Part shown: piece by piece, positions 8,761 through 18,200 of the stretch | Layout: each line of letters begins with the position of its first letter | How positions within the stretch are numbered: position 1 is the first letter of the stretch | Assembly (NCBI RefSeq): GCF_015330165.1 | Contig: NZ_JADDXT010000002.1 | Coordinates: forward strand, 1,362,504-1,426,503 | Direction: 5' to 3' | Length of the DNA: 64,000 nucleotides | Source: Zobellia roscoffensis | GTDB lineage: Bacteria; Bacteroidota; Bacteroidia; Flavobacteriales; Flavobacteriaceae | The notes under the pieces: model-generated | The model's input: only the letters and a program-made list of their open reading frames with translations | The model's database searches: none | Told to the model about the DNA's origin: nothing | Made by a program: the position numbers and the translations under genes

Positions 8761-9349
8761 GGAGAATAGGGTTCAACTCATCATCATTATACATCTTCAT
8801 CTGCTTATATACTTTCATATATTTGTCTCCAGCCTCAATATCCGCTAATAATTGGTCAATTGCAGTGGAAAGGTCTTTCCGTTGTTCTAACAGTACGTTC
8901 AATTTTTGAGTACATTTTTCAATATGCTCAACAGAAGCGTCCGTACGGCCAACCTCTTCTTGCATGTGATAGATTTTTAAAGCTAAAATTGACAGTCTAT
9001 CTATGGCCCACGCAGGACTTTCTGTATTTATTGTGGCACCGTCCTTAACGGTAACATCTTTATATTTCTCTAAAAAATAACTGTCAATAAATTCAACCAA
9101 ATCTGTACGGTCTTGGTTGCTAGCATCAATTTTTCGCTTTAGTACCAAAGCATCATCAGGAGCAATTTCAGGGTCACGAATAATATCTTCATAATGCCAT
9201 TGTACGGTATCTATCCAATTTTTTCTGTAGAGCAAACGTGCAATATCATCCTTAGGATAGGGGTTAACAAACGACTGATAGACATCATCTTGAATGTGAT
9301 ATTTCTGAATACTTTCCTCAAAAATGGTATATGCGAATTTACTGAACAT
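8747..9349 (-). CDS. DUF4254 family protein
   Basis: A 200-residue, mainly helical soluble protein of the DUF4254 family, recognised by segments such as WHYEDIIRDPEIAPDDAL, DRTDLVEF and ESPAWAIDRLSILALKIYHM. No signal peptide or membrane segment is visible. Its function has not been established. It overlaps the downstream GT9 gene by 14 bp, and DUF4254 genes commonly sit beside heptosyltransferase-like genes in Bacteroidota, which points to a role in lipopolysaccharide core synthesis. That role is inferred from context only. Confidence 0.85.
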   Translation of the reverse strand: MFSKFAYTIFEESIQKYHIQDDVYQSFVNPYPKDDIARLLYRKNWIDTVQWHYEDIIRDPEIAPDDALVLKRKIDASNQDRTDLVEFIDSYFLEKYKDVTVKDGATINTESPAWAIDRLSILALKIYHMQEEVGRTDASVEHIEKCTQKLNVLLEQRKDLSTAIDQLLADIEAGDKYMKVYKQMKMYNDDELNPILRGQK

Positions 9350-9384
9350 CTCTTTCTTGCTTTAGAAGCAAAGTTATTCATAAA

Positions 9385-10323
9385 TTATTTGATGGCAATA
9401 CTGGTCATCAGTACCAAAAACGGAATAATTACTACGGCCATTAAAATAATCTCCTTAATGTTCGCTCTGCGCAATGACTCTATGTATTTGGTCATAAAAA
9501 CAACTGCAGGAAAGAATGTAATCATAACAGGATAGACGTTGTCCGACAGCAATAGCACATTCAAAACTAGACCGAGGATGAAAGATAGGCCGATCAGCTG
9601 CATAGTTATTACCTTACCAAACCCTGACTTACCTAGTTTTATAAAAGCCAAAATACCGGCAATTAAAATTGTCAGAGAAAACAAAATTAATTTGGTACTG
9701 TGCCCCCAATATGAGAAATACCTGATGCTAGGTGAGACTGCAAATGTGTAGTGCTCAGCAAAAAAATTTGGTGTACCGTACAAAACTAGAACACATTCCG
9801 CAATCATGAGCACCGTGAAAATGGCAGCAAGCGGAACTAACCAATTTCTTATGTTTTTTGGCTCATAAAAATATATTGCCGCTACTACTAAAATTAAGAA
9901 CAACACCGCCCAGTCATAAAAAAGGCTTGATACCAAAATCCAAATAGTTGCATCAAAAATTTTGAATTTAATATTTTTCAAAGACCTGATACTAATCAAC
10001 CTTCGGGTGGCCAACAATAAAAAGAAGCTACAGAAAATAGCATTGGAATCTAATAAGGTTTCAGGGAAAACGACCATTAGAAGCCCGTAAAAAAGTATGG
10101 TAAACGAATTGACTCCCGTAACCTTATTCCGCTTTACAATAAAATTGACTACAAATACACTGAAGAAAAGAACAGATAAAATAAAGAATTGCCAAAATAT
10201 CTGACCTAAGGAGTAGATTCTTTCGAACATTGAAAAATGGACGAACCAGTAGAAAATGAACAGAAACGATAGAACTATTATGTAATTAATTGGCTTTGTT
10301 TTGCCAAAAATGATTGATATCAT
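9385..10323 (-). CDS. DUF6427 family polytopic membrane protein
   Basis: Integral inner-membrane protein of 312 residues with about eight to ten hydrophobic segments, starting MISIIFGKTKPINYIIVLSF. The family is restricted to Bacteroidota and has no known function. Charged loops are few and there is no obvious catalytic motif. It lies 35 bp upstream of the DUF4254 gene on the same strand and is probably the first gene of a DUF6427-DUF4254-GT9 operon. By size and topology it could be an envelope glycoconjugate enzyme or transporter, but nothing in the sequence decides this. Confidence 0.8.
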   Translation of the reverse strand: MISIIFGKTKPINYIIVLSFLFIFYWFVHFSMFERIYSLGQIFWQFFILSVLFFSVFVVNFIVKRNKVTGVNSFTILFYGLLMVVFPETLLDSNAIFCSFFLLLATRRLISIRSLKNIKFKIFDATIWILVSSLFYDWAVLFLILVVAAIYFYEPKNIRNWLVPLAAIFTVLMIAECVLVLYGTPNFFAEHYTFAVSPSIRYFSYWGHSTKLILFSLTILIAGILAFIKLGKSGFGKVITMQLIGLSFILGLVLNVLLLSDNVYPVMITFFPAVVFMTKYIESLRRANIKEIILMAVVIIPFLVLMTSIAIK

Positions 10324-10482
10324 TTGATAAACTATCTAAATTTTACGGACCAGTATTTTTTCTTTTCAAAGACAGAAACTATCCTTTTATTGTACTTGCA
10401 AAAGCACGAACTAAATCATCAACATTAAAATTTAGAAAGTTCCTAAGCTTTTTATACTTTTGCAAGTGTAAATATAGCTAAC

Positions 10483-10704
10483 ATGACATCATTTTTTGAA
10501 GGAATAGCGGATTTGTTCGTAAACCATTTGTTTTGGCCATTGGATCAATTGCGTTTTATGCATAGCTGGTGGGGCGCCAACATTATTAACTGGATTCTTG
10601 CTGTAATTGGTTTTGTAGCTTTTGTCTATTGGATGCTACAACTGAAAGAATACAGTGACAATGACGAAGAAGATAAATCAATATCTTCTCACTCTTACCT
10701 TTAA
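10483..10704 (+). CDS. DUF6341 family small membrane protein
   Basis: A 73-residue protein with one clear membrane segment (IINWILAVIGFVAFVYWMLQ, about 35-54), an amphipathic tryptophan-rich N-terminal part (FVNHLFWPLDQLRF, SWWGANI) and an acidic, serine-rich tail. It resembles the Bacteroidota DUF6341 family. Such proteins are sometimes mislabelled uracil phosphoribosyltransferase, but this one has no transferase motif. The promoter element TACTTTTG at 10455-10462 matches the Bacteroidota -7 consensus 20 bases before the ATG. A weak hairpin (AAACCT-CTTT-AGGTTT) directly overlaps and follows the stop. The function is unknown. Confidence 0.78.
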   Translation: MTSFFEGIADLFVNHLFWPLDQLRFMHSWWGANIINWILAVIGFVAFVYWMLQLKEYSDNDEEDKSISSHSYL

Positions 10705-10729
10705 ACCTCTTTAGGTTTTCTGATAATTT

Positions 10730-10786
10730 TATAGAAAAGATATTGGATTCGTTCTTCTAAAGATCGAATCCAATATCTTTTCTATA
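10730..10786 (-). terminator. Long perfect hairpin spanning the purD stop codon (probable terminator)
   Basis: Two 22-bp arms, 10730-10751 and 10765-10786, are perfect reverse complements with a 13-base loop. Read on the minus strand, the first arm is the last coding part of purD (residues YRKDIGF) and the stop codon lies in the loop. It sits between the convergent DUF6341 and purD genes and could stop transcription from both sides. The tail on the purD side is AAAATTATC, so there is no long U-run; intrinsic termination or 3'-end protection are both possible. Confidence 0.65.
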
Positions 10787-12028
10787 GTTCATATCCTCAA
10801 ATTTTATCTTCTTGATATTTTCATAAGATGTAGCTAATGCCTCTTTGAAATTATCTCCGTAGGAAGTAATTGCCATTACCCTACCTCCACTAGTAACTAC
10901 CTTACCTTCTTTTAGACTAGTGCCCGCGTGAAACACCAATGAGTCTTTAACAGAATCAAACCCAGTAATTTCTTTACCCTTTTCGTATGCCTCAGGGTAA
11001 CCTCCAGAAACTAGCATTACCGTAGATGCCGTTCTTGGGTCTAGTTCTAAATCTATAGCGTCTAAAGTTCCATTAGCCACCGCTTCAAAAACCTCTACTA
11101 AATCATTTTTTATTCTAGGTATGACCACTTCCGTCTCTGGATCGCCCATACGCACATTGTATTCAATAACCTTAGGTTCGTCACCGACTTTAATAATCCC
11201 GATAAATATAAAACCTTTATATGGCAAATTATCCTTTTTAAGACCTTCTACCGTTGGTTTAACTATTCGTTGGTGTATCTTGTTCATAAAGGCCTCGTCT
11301 GCAAAGGGAACAGGTGAAATAGCACCCATACCGCCTGTATTGAGTCCGGCATCTCCCTCACCAATACGTTTATAGTCTTTGGCAGTTGGTAAAACCTTAT
11401 AACCGTTTCCATCTGTAAGCACAAAAACACTTAGCTCTATACCAGCTAAAAACTCCTCGATAACAACAGTTGCACTGGCATCGCCAAATTTAGCATCCAC
11501 CAACATGGTTTTTAGCTCTTCTTTTGCTTCCGCGATATCTTCTAAGATAACAACCCCTTTACCAGCTGCCAGTCCGTCTGCCTTTAATACATATGGCGGC
11601 TGTAAGGTTTCAAGAAATTTGAAACCTTCTTGAAGTGTCTCGGCAGTAAAACTTTCATAGGCTGCGGTGGGTATGTTGTGCCGCATCATAAATTTTTTAG
11701 CAAACTCTTTACTACCTTCCAGCTCAGCACCTGCTTTTTGCGGTCCGATTACTGGAATACTCTTTAATTCAGAATCGTTAAGAAAGTAATCATGAACTCC
11801 GTTTACCAACGGGTCTTCTGGGCCAACTACAACAATATTCACGTCATTAGCCAGAACAGCCTTTTTGATTCCCTCAAAATCGTTTACACCAACCGGTATG
11901 TTTTTGGCGATTTCGGCAGTACCCGCATTTCCGGGGGCTACATAAAGATTATTTAGTTTGGGGCTTTGTTTTAGTTTCCAGGCTAAAGTGTGCTCGCGAC
12001 CGCCAGCACCTAAAATAAGAATGTTCAT
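10757..12028 (-). CDS. purD: Phosphoribosylamine-glycine ligase
   Basis: Second enzyme of de novo purine synthesis: joins glycine to phosphoribosylamine using ATP to give GAR. It has 423 residues, standard for PurD. The N-terminus MNILILGAGGREHTLAWKL is the family signature. Further motifs are VVGPEDPLVNG, the ATP-grasp segment LKADGLAAGKGVVI, TGGMGAISP and YNVRMGDPETEVV. It is a soluble cytoplasmic enzyme. It is upstream of the sugar transferase gene with about 94 bp between them; they point the same way, but purD lies past the end of the polysaccharide genes and is probably separate. The very end of the coding sequence forms half of a long hairpin. Confidence 0.98.
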   Translation of the reverse strand: MNILILGAGGREHTLAWKLKQSPKLNNLYVAPGNAGTAEIAKNIPVGVNDFEGIKKAVLANDVNIVVVGPEDPLVNGVHDYFLNDSELKSIPVIGPQKAGAELEGSKEFAKKFMMRHNIPTAAYESFTAETLQEGFKFLETLQPPYVLKADGLAAGKGVVILEDIAEAKEELKTMLVDAKFGDASATVVIEEFLAGIELSVFVLTDGNGYKVLPTAKDYKRIGEGDAGLNTGGMGAISPVPFADEAFMNKIHQRIVKPTVEGLKKDNLPYKGFIFIGIIKVGDEPKVIEYNVRMGDPETEVVIPRIKNDLVEVFEAVANGTLDAIDLELDPRTASTVMLVSGGYPEAYEKGKEITGFDSVKDSLVFHAGTSLKEGKVVTSGGRVMAITSYGDNFKEALATSYENIKKIKFEDMNYRKDIGFDL

Positions 12029-12122
12029 GTTCTAAGGTTTGCGCAAAAATACGTTTTGAAGGGGAAATATTCGTTATAACTATAGATTAATATACCAAAA
12101 ACGAAATAACTAAATCAATGGG

Positions 12123-13490
12123 CTACACTCCACGCGAGAATAAAACTGTGGTAACGGTCTTAAAAATAATTCGTAAATCTATAGTAATAGATTTGTTCTT
12201 AATATAGTACAGATCATACTCAAGCTTTCTAATAGAATCTTCAAGATTCTCCCCATATTTATACTTTACCTGAGCCCAACCCGTTATTCCAGGCTTTATA
12301 AGATGTCTTGCACTGTAGTAGGGAATCATCTCATTTAGTTGATCCACAAATACTTTTCGTTCTGGTCTAGGGCCAATAAATTGCATATCCCCCTTAATTA
12401 CGGATATAATTTGGGGTAGCTCATCAATTCTAAATAATCTTAATATTTTACCGAAAGGCGTAATTCTTGCATCATTTGTAGTGGCCATTGCCGCACCTGA
12501 TTTTTCGGCATCAACTACCATAGACCTAAACTTATAGATACTGAATTCTTTACCGTGAAACCCCACTCTTTTTTGAGTGTAGAATAACGGACCCCTATTA
12601 AAAAATAAATTCCCGAACCAAACAAAAGGAATACAGACGATAAATACCAGACCTGCAAATAGTGACAAAATAAAATTCACGCCGAATGTGAAAATCCGCC
12701 CCAAGTATCTAATTTTACGGTTTCTCAATTGGAGTATTTCGTAAAAACTATCGTTACGAGATCTAATGGGAAGAGCTTGATATACATCCTCATAAAAAGA
12801 GGTAAACGTCACCACTTCTTTTCCTAACAATATAGCCCTCAGCAGTACTTTCTCCACATCTTTAGGAATATCATTGTAACTCTGCATATTTATGATAAAG
12901 ACATCAATTTTATCAACAGCAGACATAAACAGTTTCTTTTTAATATAATCTACCTGCTCTAAAGGATATGTAAGCTTAACTCGATAAAACGTTTTTAGCT
13001 CGTCTCCATTAATAACGGCTACGTCATCTTTAAGTAGACTAGCCGCTTGTTGGTCATATATATACAGAACGTTTTTTGTTACTGGAATAATTCTAAAAAT
13101 ATTCCTGAAAAATAAACGCCATAGGCCTATTTCCAGAGGTGTTAATAAAAGAAAATATAGCAGAGGCATTCTCCAAAAGCTCACATCGTATACGATGACC
13201 AAAAACAGAAATACTATAAAAACGTACATGGCACTTATGTAAAGTGACTGCGAAAAAACATAACGACGTTTTGAAACTTTCTCAAGGTTGTAAAATTCCA
13301 AAATATAGGCTAGAACCAAATAGCTTGCCACGCCAAAAGAAAAAACAACCACTTTTAGCCCCATTAAAATATACTTGGCGTCAATAGCATTGTTCACCAA
13401 AACATTTAACGAGGCCAGTACTATAATCAAATCGCCTACAAGCAATATAAACTTGCGTTCTACAGAATTTAATACGGAAGGCCTAGGCAT
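12123..13490 (-). CDS. Initiating polyprenyl-phosphate sugar phosphotransferase (WcaJ/WbaP type)
   Basis: Starts repeat-unit assembly by moving a sugar-1-phosphate from a nucleotide sugar onto undecaprenyl phosphate at the cytoplasmic membrane. It has 455 residues. Four or so N-terminal membrane segments are followed by a soluble region, another hydrophobic segment (about 264-290) and the catalytic bacterial sugar transferase domain. That domain carries QKRVGFHGKEFSIYKFRSM, FRIDELPQ, FIGPRPER and KPGITGWAQV, all hallmark motifs. It is the last gene of the polysaccharide cluster, 16 bp after a GT2 gene. Which sugar is loaded is not shown by sequence; a QuiNAc-, GlcNAc- or hexose-1-phosphate is possible. 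Confidence 0.93.
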   Translation of the reverse strand: MPRPSVLNSVERKFILLVGDLIIVLASLNVLVNNAIDAKYILMGLKVVVFSFGVASYLVLAYILEFYNLEKVSKRRYVFSQSLYISAMYVFIVFLFLVIVYDVSFWRMPLLYFLLLTPLEIGLWRLFFRNIFRIIPVTKNVLYIYDQQAASLLKDDVAVINGDELKTFYRVKLTYPLEQVDYIKKKLFMSAVDKIDVFIINMQSYNDIPKDVEKVLLRAILLGKEVVTFTSFYEDVYQALPIRSRNDSFYEILQLRNRKIRYLGRIFTFGVNFILSLFAGLVFIVCIPFVWFGNLFFNRGPLFYTQKRVGFHGKEFSIYKFRSMVVDAEKSGAAMATTNDARITPFGKILRLFRIDELPQIISVIKGDMQFIGPRPERKVFVDQLNEMIPYYSARHLIKPGITGWAQVKYKYGENLEDSIRKLEYDLYYIKNKSITIDLRIIFKTVTTVLFSRGV

Positions 13491-13506
13491 TTTTACCAGT
13501 TTAGAA

Positions 13507-14253
13507 TTACCAAAAGTAACTTTTCAATTTTAAAATGATTGCGGAAACCGTATAAAATATAGATTGTGGTAAAGATAAGCCTTCCACCTCCCTATAGATT
13601 TGCCACTCGTATTTTAGCAGTTTAAACTTATTTGAGGATATAGACTCATTGCCTATACGGTATGTAGACAAAACTTCATCAAGTCCATAAGCATTGGATT
13701 TTTTTAATAGCTTTAGCCATAATGCATAATCTTGGCGCTTTCTAATAGAAGGCATATATTGCTTACCAAAAAAGCCCACATCATACATAACAGTTAAGCA
13801 ACCTATTGGGTTTTTATAAAGTGCAGATTTATACGATACCATTCTTTTAGCTCGTACTACGGCATTAATAAGGCTGCCTCCACCATCCATCTTATCGTAA
13901 CTAGAAAAGGTAAAGTGATAATTATTCTTTTTCATGAAGTTTAGTTGCTTTTCAAGCTTTGCAGGATACCATGTATCATCACTGTCTAAAAAGGCAATGT
14001 AATTCCCTTTAGCTATCTCAATGGCCTTGTTTCTTGCTATACCGGCTCCACTGTTTTTTTCAAGTCGATGATATTTAATTCTGGTATCTTTTTCTTGAAA
14101 TGACCTTATTAGTGTTTCACTATTATCTCTAGAACAATCGTCCACCAAAATATGCTCCCAATTAGAGTGGGTTTGGGCCTGTACCGAAGCAATAGTGTTC
14201 GCCAAATATTTTTCGGAGTTGTATACTGGCGTAATTATGGAGACTAGGGTCAT
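13507..14253 (-). CDS. Family 2 glycosyltransferase
   Basis: Inverting GT-A glycosyltransferase that adds one sugar to the lipid-linked repeat unit in the cytoplasm. It has 248 residues. The N-terminus VSIITPVYNSEKYLANTI is the GT2 nucleotide-binding start, EHILVDDCSRDNS gives the first acidic site, and YIAFLDSDDTWYP contains the DXD-like motif. The acceptor-side part is short, as in many small GT2 enzymes. It ends 16 bp before the initiating transferase gene, so the two are probably co-transcribed. The donor and acceptor cannot be told. Confidence 0.93.
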   Translation of the reverse strand: MTLVSIITPVYNSEKYLANTIASVQAQTHSNWEHILVDDCSRDNSETLIRSFQEKDTRIKYHRLEKNSGAGIARNKAIEIAKGNYIAFLDSDDTWYPAKLEKQLNFMKKNNYHFTFSSYDKMDGGGSLINAVVRAKRMVSYKSALYKNPIGCLTVMYDVGFFGKQYMPSIRKRQDYALWLKLLKKSNAYGLDEVLSTYRIGNESISSNKFKLLKYEWQIYREVEGLSLPQSIFYTVSAIILKLKSYFW

Positions 14254-14453
14254 TAATTGTGTTGATTTAAAATAACAGTCACTCCCTTCGGACTAGACTG
14301 AACAGAATTATTTTCTATACTTCATTCAACTTCAAAAATAAGAATCTTTTATTTGTTTGATTCGGTTTCAACACTTGACCGGCGTAACTAGAATTATAAC
14401 ATTTTAAATGGGTTATTTTTCCTTATTTAACTTGAAAAGCACAGAAAATTCAA

Positions 14454-15545
14454 CTAAAGCTCAAAACCAACCAGTTCCTCAACAATACGCCGCCCCGTAT
14501 CTCCTTCTCCATAAAGATTCATGCTAAAATCGATATGAACTTTTTTTATACGGTTAAAGGTTTCAACAATTTTATGCTTGTCGGACCCGGTCAAAAAATT
14601 CACCTTGTTATGGATAAGCTCTACCCATTCGGTCTCTTCCCTTACCGTTATACAGGGTTTTTTAAAGAAAAACGCTTCTTTTTGCAAACCGCCACTATCA
14701 GTAATAACACAACTACAGTTTATAAGCAACCATATCATCTCAAAATAACCAACAGGTTCTAAAATCTGTATATTGCTGTCAGGCACAATGCCAAAATTTT
14801 CCAGTTTTTTAATAGTTCTCGGGTGCAAGGGTAAAATAACTTTTTGGTTCCGGGCAATTACTTTTAAGGCCTCGAAAATGCAGGTCAATTTTTCCTTGTC
14901 GTCGGTATTCTCCTGACGGTGTATAGTAGAGAGCACAAATCCCGCATCCTCTGTGACCGTTACCGGACGATTTGCCCGATCGGCATAGAAAAGTGCGGCA
15001 TCGTACATAACGTCTCCACAGAGCACCTGTTTGATATCAATGGTATCATGGCCCTCGTTTTTTAAGTTGTCGACAGCCGTTTGGGTAGGACAAAAAAGAA
15101 CGTCACTTATCCTATCAGTTAGTATTCTATTGACCTCTTCAGGCATCCGCATATTGAAAGAGCGCAATCCCGCCTCAACATGGGCAACCTTAATATGTAG
15201 TTTTTTAGCCGCCAAAGCTCCAGCAATAGTAGAATTCGTATCTCCGTAAACAAGCACCCAATCAGGCCTTTCACTGAGTAACACTTCCTCTATTCTCTCC
15301 AGCATCTTGCCTGTCATTGCACCGTGCGAAAGGCTGTTAATCTCAAGATTATAATGCGGTTTGGGAATGTTCATTTGATCAAAGAACACCGCACTCATGT
15401 TCTCATCGTAGTGCTGGCCAGTGTGAACAATCCATTCTTCTATATTGCAATCCCCTTTATTGGCGTTAAACTCTTCAATTGCCCTACTTACAACGGCAGC
15501 TTTTACAAACTGTGGTCTTGCGCCAACGATTGTGATTATTTTCAT
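14454..15545 (-). CDS. wecB: UDP-N-acetylglucosamine 2-epimerase family (WecB, or WbpI-like)
   Basis: Non-hydrolysing epimerase that inverts C2 of a UDP-amino sugar. It has 363 residues with the family start MKIITIVGARPQFVKAAVVS, the central VAHVEAGLRSFNMRMPEE motif, and ITDSGGLQKEAFF plus TEWVELI near the end. Two roles are possible: making UDP-ManNAc from UDP-GlcNAc, or, as WbpI, converting UDP-GlcNAc3NAcA to UDP-ManNAc3NAcA. The presence of wbpB, wbpE and wbpD homologues in the same cluster favours the WbpI role. This is inference; the two subfamilies need a tree to separate. The 200 bp downstream of it, before the GT2 gene, contain no evident gene. Confidence 0.9.
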   Translation of the reverse strand: MKIITIVGARPQFVKAAVVSRAIEEFNANKGDCNIEEWIVHTGQHYDENMSAVFFDQMNIPKPHYNLEINSLSHGAMTGKMLERIEEVLLSERPDWVLVYGDTNSTIAGALAAKKLHIKVAHVEAGLRSFNMRMPEEVNRILTDRISDVLFCPTQTAVDNLKNEGHDTIDIKQVLCGDVMYDAALFYADRANRPVTVTEDAGFVLSTIHRQENTDDKEKLTCIFEALKVIARNQKVILPLHPRTIKKLENFGIVPDSNIQILEPVGYFEMIWLLINCSCVITDSGGLQKEAFFFKKPCITVREETEWVELIHNKVNFLTGSDKHKIVETFNRIKKVHIDFSMNLYGEGDTGRRIVEELVGFEL

Positions 15546-15710
15546 AATATTCCGATTTCCGAGGTTCCTTTACGAGCGTTCCAAGCTAGGCATAATTGAT
15601 TGTTCATATCTTTTTTGTAGATGAAAGCAAATATTTAATAGAATAACAAATAACTATTCTGACTGTAGACGTATTAGAAAGGGAAATTAAATCTATTAAG
15701 CTGATGATTA

Positions 15711-16832
15711 TTAGGAAAAGCTGTCGTAAAACGCAATTAACTTTTTTTCTTGACTAGCCCAATTGAACTTTTCCAACACCGCTTTTCTGCCCCTGAGCCC
15801 CATTTCCGAGGCACGTTGCCTTTCATTGACCAAGGTTTTGATTGCTTTTCCAATATCTTCGGGCTTTTGTGGGTCAACAAACAAGGCACAATTTTCTTTT
15901 TCAATTAGTTCTCTCCAATATGAAAAATCAGAGGCCACAACTGGAATACCGGCAATCATATATTCAAACATTTTTACGGGTATACTATCTACATAACTTT
16001 TGGTCGGTTCAAGTACAACCAACCCTGCAACTGACTTTTCTAGCGTTACTCTAACTTCATCTCTACTTAAAAAACCGAGTTCCTCAACATTTTTCCACCC
16101 TTTACTCTTAACCGTCTCTTCCCGTAATCCCTCATTCTCAAATTTACCCCCTAAAAGAAGCTTAGCGCCATTCGAAAACCGCATAGCGTCGACCATGTTC
16201 AAAACACCCCTTACTTTTGAAATAGCACCCACATAACAAACCGCATCTTCTTTTACAATATTCTGGGAACCAACAATTTCAAACTCTTGGATTTTAGGAA
16301 AATTACATACCTGGACAACGTTTTTATTAGTAATTAAAAACCGTCTCTCCAAATTTGGGGTAACCGTCACTACGCCCGAGAGCTGAGAAACAATTTTGTT
16401 CTCGTACCTTTCAATAATTTTTGAAAGTGGTCTTCTCAAAAAAGAAGGTAAGTAAGCCTTATCAAGTACTTGTCTTGGAACGTCTTCATGCGAATCGTAG
16501 ATTACAATTTTGCCCTTCTTCTTCAAGTTTGTGCCAATCCTCAGTAATTCTGGGTCGTGAAAGTGAAAGATGTCGGCGTTTAATTCCAGTGCTTTACTTA
16601 AAATTATCTTATGATAGTGCAATACCCGTTTTATTCTTCCGGAGGGTTTTCCAACATCCAGAATTCTAACTCCATTTTTATCTTCATCCCCTTTTCCGTC
16701 AGCGACTATTAGAGTAACGTCATATTCCTTTTCGGCAAGACAACAGCATTCTTTTACAAAAATGCGCGTATCGTACCTTACGTGTACCGTAGTCAGGTGG
16801 CATACTTTTCTTTTAATGGTATTTTTTATCAA
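15711..16832 (-). CDS. Family 4 glycosyltransferase (TTG start)
   Basis: Retaining GT-B glycosyltransferase of 373 residues. The N-terminal acceptor domain opens KRKVCHLTTVHVRYDTRIF, the usual start of this subgroup, followed by ADIFHFHDPELL and IVIYDSHEDVPRQVL. The C-terminal donor domain has VCYVGAISKVRGVLNMVDA, VKMFEYMIAGIPVVASDF and a closing helix WASQEKKLIAFYDS. Only a TTG (16830-16832) is available as start, because no ATG lies between it and an upstream in-frame stop and the conserved start follows directly. Gaps of 165 bp downstream and 204 bp upstream set it a little apart from its neighbours. Confidence 0.9.
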   Translation of the reverse strand: MIKNTIKRKVCHLTTVHVRYDTRIFVKECCCLAEKEYDVTLIVADGKGDEDKNGVRILDVGKPSGRIKRVLHYHKIILSKALELNADIFHFHDPELLRIGTNLKKKGKIVIYDSHEDVPRQVLDKAYLPSFLRRPLSKIIERYENKIVSQLSGVVTVTPNLERRFLITNKNVVQVCNFPKIQEFEIVGSQNIVKEDAVCYVGAISKVRGVLNMVDAMRFSNGAKLLLGGKFENEGLREETVKSKGWKNVEELGFLSRDEVRVTLEKSVAGLVVLEPTKSYVDSIPVKMFEYMIAGIPVVASDFSYWRELIEKENCALFVDPQKPEDIGKAIKTLVNERQRASEMGLRGRKAVLEKFNWASQEKKLIAFYDSFS

Positions 16833-17036
16833 GTTGATAAGTTTTTTATAATTTATACAATTGCCTATTCCAATAGAGAATATAGGATTTGTCCATCAAA
16901 TTTACGCTTAGCTTGTGTTTGTTTACATAAAGTATTTATTTATAAAAAGAGTGAAATTTCAAAAAATAGAATTTGCATTTTCCTTCTGAAAAGATACCAT
17001 TAACGTTATTTTTGACTAACTAAAACATACAGTACC

Positions 17037-18200
17037 TTATTGTTTAATTCTTGTTCGATTGCTTGATCTAAAGGAAAAAACGACACTGAAAAACACAAAG
17101 AAAAGCACCCCCCGTTGGAGGCTCATTAAATTCTCAAAAAACCCTATGGTAATTATCATAATCAGAAAAGCTTTGAATAATATGTCATCCTTTGACCTAA
17201 GGAAAAGCAGCATCAAGAAAACAGGTAACCAAATGCCAAAAAACCCATAATTAATTAGCTCTTCCAAATATTGATTATGGGTACTTACGGCATTTGAAGT
17301 AATGCAGTTTTCCATATATACAACTGACATTTCATGCCCATATCCTAAAAAAGGTTTTGAATAGATTCCTTGGAGTGCACATTGCCAAGACTCAATACGG
17401 TTGCTTGAACTAAAGCTTAACGAATTTACCATACCAGATTCGTTTATAAAAAAACCGACTACCAGCAAAACTAAAACAATCAAAACAAACATATTAAAGA
17501 CTATGCCCACTTCTTTCTTAAGATACCTCATGGAATAGAACCCAATAAAGGCCAAGCTTAACAAAAGAGTAAGCTTGCTTCCGAAGCCAACTTGGTTTAA
17601 CAAAATAAAAAAAACAATTGAATATAAGTATCCTTTTTTTATTTGCAATGATTCGTATAGGAGAATAACTATTGAAAAAGTCATATACATGCCAATATAA
17701 GTATGATGATAAGCACCTGGCAAATTTTCCCTTAAATCATAAATTAAGAAATGGTTAAACTCAAATTTTCTGTTTGTAATTATATTGGTATAAAAATATG
17801 TTAAGTACCCGTATGCATATAAAATATAAAGCAACACGCCCAAAACCATTGAACACAAAAGTTGTGACCTTAGAATATGCATCTTGTCTTTGACAATCCA
17901 AAAAACTAAGGGTACAATTATAAAAGAAACTCGCACTTCACGAAAAACTGGCTCAAAACTAAAACTCCGTAGGCTATTTGTAAAAGTGTCTATAATAATA
18001 ACAAGAGCACCAAAAACCACGAGAAAATTTTGATTAAACCCGTCAAAGGAAATTGTTTTCCAAGCTCCTTTTGCCCCAGCAATTACTATCACATTCAGCA
18101 GTGCGGCCGCTAAAGCGATTGAACTAATCAAATGAGGTAATGGCAATGCCAACACCATGGGGAATACTAATACGAAGAAATACTCAAGAGGTAACTTCAT
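17037..18200 (-). CDS. O-antigen ligase / polymerase (Wzy-like) membrane protein, second copy
   Basis: Polytopic inner-membrane protein of 387 residues with about ten to twelve hydrophobic segments and a larger periplasmic loop. The part SNAVSTHNQYLEELINYGF is the conserved histidine-containing segment of the Wzy_C/O-antigen ligase superfamily. I take the ATG at 18200 (MKLPLEYFF), which overlaps the upstream gene by 17 bp, rather than the longer reading frame beginning at 18260 that runs deep into its neighbour. It polymerises repeat units or ligates glycan to a carrier in the periplasm. Two such genes in tandem suggest one polymerase and one ligase, or two linkage types, but sequence alone does not assign them. 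Confidence 0.8.
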   Translation of the reverse strand: MKLPLEYFFVLVFPMVLALPLPHLISSIALAAALLNVIVIAGAKGAWKTISFDGFNQNFLVVFGALVIIIDTFTNSLRSFSFEPVFREVRVSFIIVPLVFWIVKDKMHILRSQLLCSMVLGVLLYILYAYGYLTYFYTNIITNRKFEFNHFLIYDLRENLPGAYHHTYIGMYMTFSIVILLYESLQIKKGYLYSIVFFILLNQVGFGSKLTLLLSLAFIGFYSMRYLKKEVGIVFNMFVLIVLVLLVVGFFINESGMVNSLSFSSSNRIESWQCALQGIYSKPFLGYGHEMSVVYMENCITSNAVSTHNQYLEELINYGFFGIWLPVFLMLLFLRSKDDILFKAFLIMIITIGFFENLMSLQRGVLFFVFFSVVFSFRSSNRTRIKQ

